DNA of 63,158 nucleotides from contig DGQK01000017.1 in assembly GCA_002390745.1 (NCBI GenBank), positions 1,392 to 64,549 of the forward strand, read 5' to 3'. Under the pieces are notes generated by a model. It worked only from the letters and a program-made list of their open reading frames with translations. It was not told where the DNA came from and did not search any database. The stretch's first letter is position 1; every line of letters begins with the position of its first letter. Made by a program: the position numbers and the translations under genes. Origin of the DNA: Bacteroidetes bacterium UBA4416 (GTDB taxonomy: Bacteria; Bacteroidota; Bacteroidia; B-17B0; Aurantibacillaceae). Shown here in pieces: positions 61,601 through 63,158 of this stretch.

Positions 61601-62055
61601 GCGTAATCGCACTGGCGCAACAGGTCGTTGATCATGCCCTGCAGGCCCAGCACCGCGCCGTCTTCCGGCGAATAGATGCGGGTGACGCCGTAGTCGTGGA
61701 GTTCCTTGATTTCGGTCGGCACGATCACGCCGCCGCCGCCGCCGAAAACCTTGATGTTCTCGCCGCCGTTCTCGCGCAGCAGGTCGATCATGTACTTGAA
61801 GAATTCCACGTGGCCGCCCTGGTAGGACGTGATCGCAATGCCCTGCACGTCTTCCTGCAGCGCCGCGTTGACGATCTCCTGCACCGAGCGGTTGTGCCCC
61901 AGATGGATCACTTCGGCACCTGTCGCTTGCAGGATGCGGCGCATGATGTTGATCGACGCGTCGTGCCCGTCAAAGAGCGCGGCGGCGCTGACGAAACGCA
62001 CTTTGTGCGTGGGCTTGTAGGGAACGAGTAGCTTGGCAACGGAAAGGTCGGTCAT
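58654..62055 (-). CDS. icmF: fused isobutyryl-CoA mutase (IcmF)
   Basis: 1133 residues from ATG 62055 (MTDLSVAKLLVPYKP); a further in-frame start at 62097 is not needed. Order: cobalamin-binding domain (~5-135, LFDGHDASINIMRRIL, HLGHNRSVQEIV), MeaB-type G-protein domain (Walker A GITGTGGAGKSSLVDEL ~205, NKFD ~350), then the catalytic TIM barrel (~560-1080). IcmF converts isobutyryl-CoA to n-butyryl-CoA with adenosylcobalamin, and the fused GTPase protects the cofactor. Phe in TRMFAGEGGP (~591) and Gln in KEDQAQN (~780) match isobutyryl rather than methylmalonyl specificity. The first ~150 codons (61.6-62.05 kb) are GC-richer and resemble betaproteobacterial IcmF, unlike the rest. Confidence 0.93.
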   Translation of the reverse strand: MTDLSVAKLLVPYKPTHKVRFVSAAALFDGHDASINIMRRILQATGAEVIHLGHNRSVQEIVNAALQEDVQGIAITSYQGGHVEFFKYMIDLLRENGGENIKVFGGGGGVIVPTEIKELHDYGVTRIYSPEDGAVLGLQGMINDLLRQCDYATGTNLNGEITKFAQKDFKSIAKIISAAENFNEENTGVLKDIESKAKVSSTPVLGITGTGGAGKSSLVDELVRRFLIDFKDKQIAIISVDPSKRKTGGALLGDRIRMNAIKNDRVYMRSLATRQSNLALSKYVQDAVNICKAAHFDLIILETSGIGQSDTEIIEHSNMSLYVMTPEYGAATQLEKIDMLDFADIIALNKFDKRGALDAIRDVKKQYKRNHNLWEIADEDIPVFGTIASQFNDPGMNRLYKAVMDKIVEKTGNKNLSSNFHITEEMSEKIYIIPPSKTRYLSEISENNRSYDKKAEQQAEVAQKLYGIRKTIDTISASTMDDKDRLLKGLQEAYEKTKLDLDPHNMLVIENWEAKKKLFSNEFYEFKVRDKVLKIATHYESLSHTQVPKIASPKYSAWGDILKWNLQENFPGDFPYTAGIYPFKREGEDPTRMFAGEGGPERTNKRFHYVSKGLPAARLSTAFDSVTLYGNDPDYRPDIYGKIGNSGVSICCLDDAKKLYSGFNLADPKTSVSMTINGPAPTIAAFFMNAAIDQQCELYIKEHGLEKEVEEKIKAIYKAKGTVRPTYQGDLPDGNNGLGLMLLGVTGDQVLPKEVYEKIKATTLSQVRGTVQADILKEDQAQNTCIFSTEFSLRVMGDVQQYFIDQKVRNFYSVSISGYHIAEAGANPISQLAFTLANGFTFVEYYLSRGMHIDDFAPNLSFFFSNGIDPEYSVIGRVSRRIWSKAMKYRYKGNERSQMLKYHIQTSGRSLHAQEIDFNDIRTTLQALYAIYDNCNSLHTNAYDEAITTPTEESVRRAMAIQLIINRELGLAKNENPLQGSFIIEELTDLVEEAVLKEFDRISERGGVLGAMETMYQRGQIQEESLYYETLKHTGEYPIIGVNTFLSSKGSPTIIPKEVIRSTTEEKEYQISMLAELHKTHADQYGQMVHKLQAAAIQNMNIFNELMEAVKYMSLGQITKCLFEVGGQYRRNM
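61560..61700. other. composition break inside icmF: possible contig chimera or recombination junction
   Basis: By hand count 61741-62040 is about 61% G+C against about 50% for 60961-61200, and the upstream regulator gene is higher still in places. The protein sequence is conserved across the break (AVLGLQGMINDLL), so a switch within homologous sequence would keep the frame. All features left of the break look bacteroidete; all features right of it look proteobacterial. Confidence 0.6.
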
Positions 62056-62205
62056 GAGGGGCTTGCTCCATAGAGATCGAAACAACTGCAGGTGCACTCA
62101 TCATAGAAAGCCGGCGCCGATAAAGCCATTGCCGGTGATGCCGTCAACAATGTAATTTCTGCCAAAGTAGAATATCCTGTAAATACACGGTTCTACGAGT
62201 CCCTA

Positions 62206-63158
62206 ATGCCTGATCCTGATAAATCTGCCAAGCGAGTTTCCGGAGTGCCGCGCGAAGCAAGCCGCGTTGCTGGCGCACCGACCCGCACCCAACCCAACGT
62301 TTACCTTCCGCGGGCAACGGTCGCCATCGGCTTTGTGCGGGGCATGCTGTCGGCCCTGGCGCATCGAGGCATCGATCCCGCGCCGTTGCTGGAAGCCGCC
62401 GGCATCGCCGCAGCAGTGATCGAAGACCCGGCGGCGCGCGTGCCTGTCGACCGCTACGCCGCGCTCTACACTCTGCTCAATCATCAGCTCGACGATGAAG
62501 CCTTCGGATTGTTCGCAACGCCGATGCGCTGCGGCAGCTACGAGTTTCTCTGCCGCAGCGTCATCACCGCGCCGACGTTGGCCGATGCGCTGGAACGCAG
62601 CGCACGCTTTTTGCGTCTGGTGCTGCCCGATCTTGTCGTTGCCCTTGAGCGCGATCACGGCGAAGCACGGTTACGCATCGTCGAAACGCGTCCGCTCTAC
62701 ATCGGCCGCGTTTTCGCTTTCGAATGGCTGTTGCGACTGCTGCACGGCTTGAGTTCCTGGCTGGTCGGGATGCGCATCATGCTAGACGCAGTCGCCTTTC
62801 CTTATCCGCGCCCGGCCCATGCCGACGACTACGCGCTGATCTACACGGCAAGCTCGACATTTTCCGATGACTCTGGCGGAGGGGCGCTGGTTGTCACCTT
62901 TGCCGCCAACCTTCTTGATCTGCCGATCCGCCGTGATGAGGCGGCATTGAAATCATTCCTCGTCGGCGCGCCGGGCAAGCTGACGCTGCTCTACCGCCGC
63001 GACCGCGAAATGGCTCTGCGCGTACACGCCAGCCTGCGCGACGCGCTGCCGGAAGCCAAGCCGCTCGCCGAAGTCGCCCGGGAGTTGCATCTGTCGCCGC
63101 GCACCCTGCACCGACGGCTCGAAGACGAAGGGTCGAGTTTTCAGGCGATCAAGGATGC
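62206..63158 (+). CDS. AraC-family transcriptional regulator, 3' end outside window
   Basis: Runs off the right edge; at least 317 residues are visible from ATG 62206. The frame is open another ~33 codons upstream of that ATG, but without a clear start. N-terminal ~200 residues match the OruR/ArgR-type AraC sensor domain (FVRGMLSALAHRGIDPAPLLEAAGI, VPVDRYAALYTLLNHQLDDEAFGLFATPMRCGSYEFLCRSVI). The visible C-terminus starts the HTH: LAEVARELHLSPRTLHRRLEDEGSSFQAIKDA. GC-rich codon use is unlike the rest of the window. Divergent from icmF with ~150 nt between starts; AraC-regulated icmF loci are typical of betaproteobacteria (recollection). Confidence 0.85.
   Translation, partial: MPDPDKSAKRVSGVPREASRVAGAPTRTQPNVYLPRATVAIGFVRGMLSALAHRGIDPAPLLEAAGIAAAVIEDPAARVPVDRYAALYTLLNHQLDDEAFGLFATPMRCGSYEFLCRSVITAPTLADALERSARFLRLVLPDLVVALERDHGEARLRIVETRPLYIGRVFAFEWLLRLLHGLSSWLVGMRIMLDAVAFPYPRPAHADDYALIYTASSTFSDDSGGGALVVTFAANLLDLPIRRDEAALKSFLVGAPGKLTLLYRRDREMALRVHASLRDALPEAKPLAEVARELHLSPRTLHRRLEDEGSSFQAIKD

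Noticed and set aside
62107..62205. Upstream extension of the AraC regulator frame
   Set aside because: Open for 33 codons but AT-richer than the gene, with no ATG or convincing start; more likely the divergent promoter region.

Overview
The window reads as one end of a large contig from a member of the Bacteroidota, probably a Chitinophagia or Sphingobacteriia relative with moderate GC. The support is two very large proteins with type IX secretion (T9SS) C-terminal sorting domains, TAnnTTTG-type -7 promoter boxes, LytS/LytTR regulation, TPR proteins fused to signalling domains, WbqC, ORF6N and BtrH-type proteins, and a bacteroidete-type trigger factor. The exception is the last ~1.5 kb. From about 61.6 kb onward the DNA is clearly GC-richer, the N-terminus of the IcmF mutase looks betaproteobacterial, and a divergent AraC-type regulator follows. 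This is either a contig chimera or a recombination junction.

Layout. 1-6.1 kb: the 3' end of rpoC with its terminator, then a 1150-residue multidomain secreted protein, then a decayed second copy of the rpoC 3' end plus terminator, then an ORF6N-domain gene. 6.1-7.6 kb: a divergent HxlR regulator and DsbA/FrnE-like thiol oxidoreductase pair with a palindromic operator candidate. 7.9-12.3 kb (minus strand): a BtrH-like protein, an unknown small protein and a ketoacyl synthase III, followed by trigger factor. Two copies of a structured dispersed repeat lie between these genes. 12.4-14.2 kb: an alpha/beta hydrolase-fold protein that has lost its nucleophilic serine, and a PAS-LuxR regulator. 14.3-19.0 kb: two SGNH-hydrolase-like proteins and an MBOAT acyltransferase, a probable glycan O-acetylation module.

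19.5-45.7 kb is an exopolysaccharide locus. It carries a UDP-sugar epimerase, flippase, WbqC, methyltransferases, glycosyltransferases, OafA-like and hexapeptide acyltransferases, an asparagine synthase homologue, a polymerase-like membrane protein, a polysaccharide deacetylase, VanZ, two initiating sugar-phosphate transferases, a Wza-type export lipoprotein and a Wzc-type tyrosine autokinase. Genes from 20.5 to 30.6 kb mostly overlap by a few bases and form a translationally coupled operon. A 1710-residue T9SS protein with five C-terminal ~94-residue repeats sits inside the locus at 34.4-39.5 kb.

45.8-58.6 kb is an envelope and signalling region: an OmpA-family protein, two paralogous outer-membrane barrel proteins, a broken GyrI-like gene, a TPR-LytS histidine kinase, and a LytTR response regulator flanked by two paralogous small secreted proteins. 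The two small genes share an upstream sequence box and similar terminators. A class C beta-lactamase-like serine hydrolase, a membrane protein, a YD-repeat-like lipoprotein and a TPR-SpoIIE phosphatase follow. The phosphatase lies directly downstream of icmF.

The observations most worth a second look are the rpoC 3'-end duplication bracketing a secreted gene, the LytS/LytTR plus paired secreted protein module, and the composition break inside icmF. No tRNA, rRNA, CRISPR array or insertion sequence was recognised.
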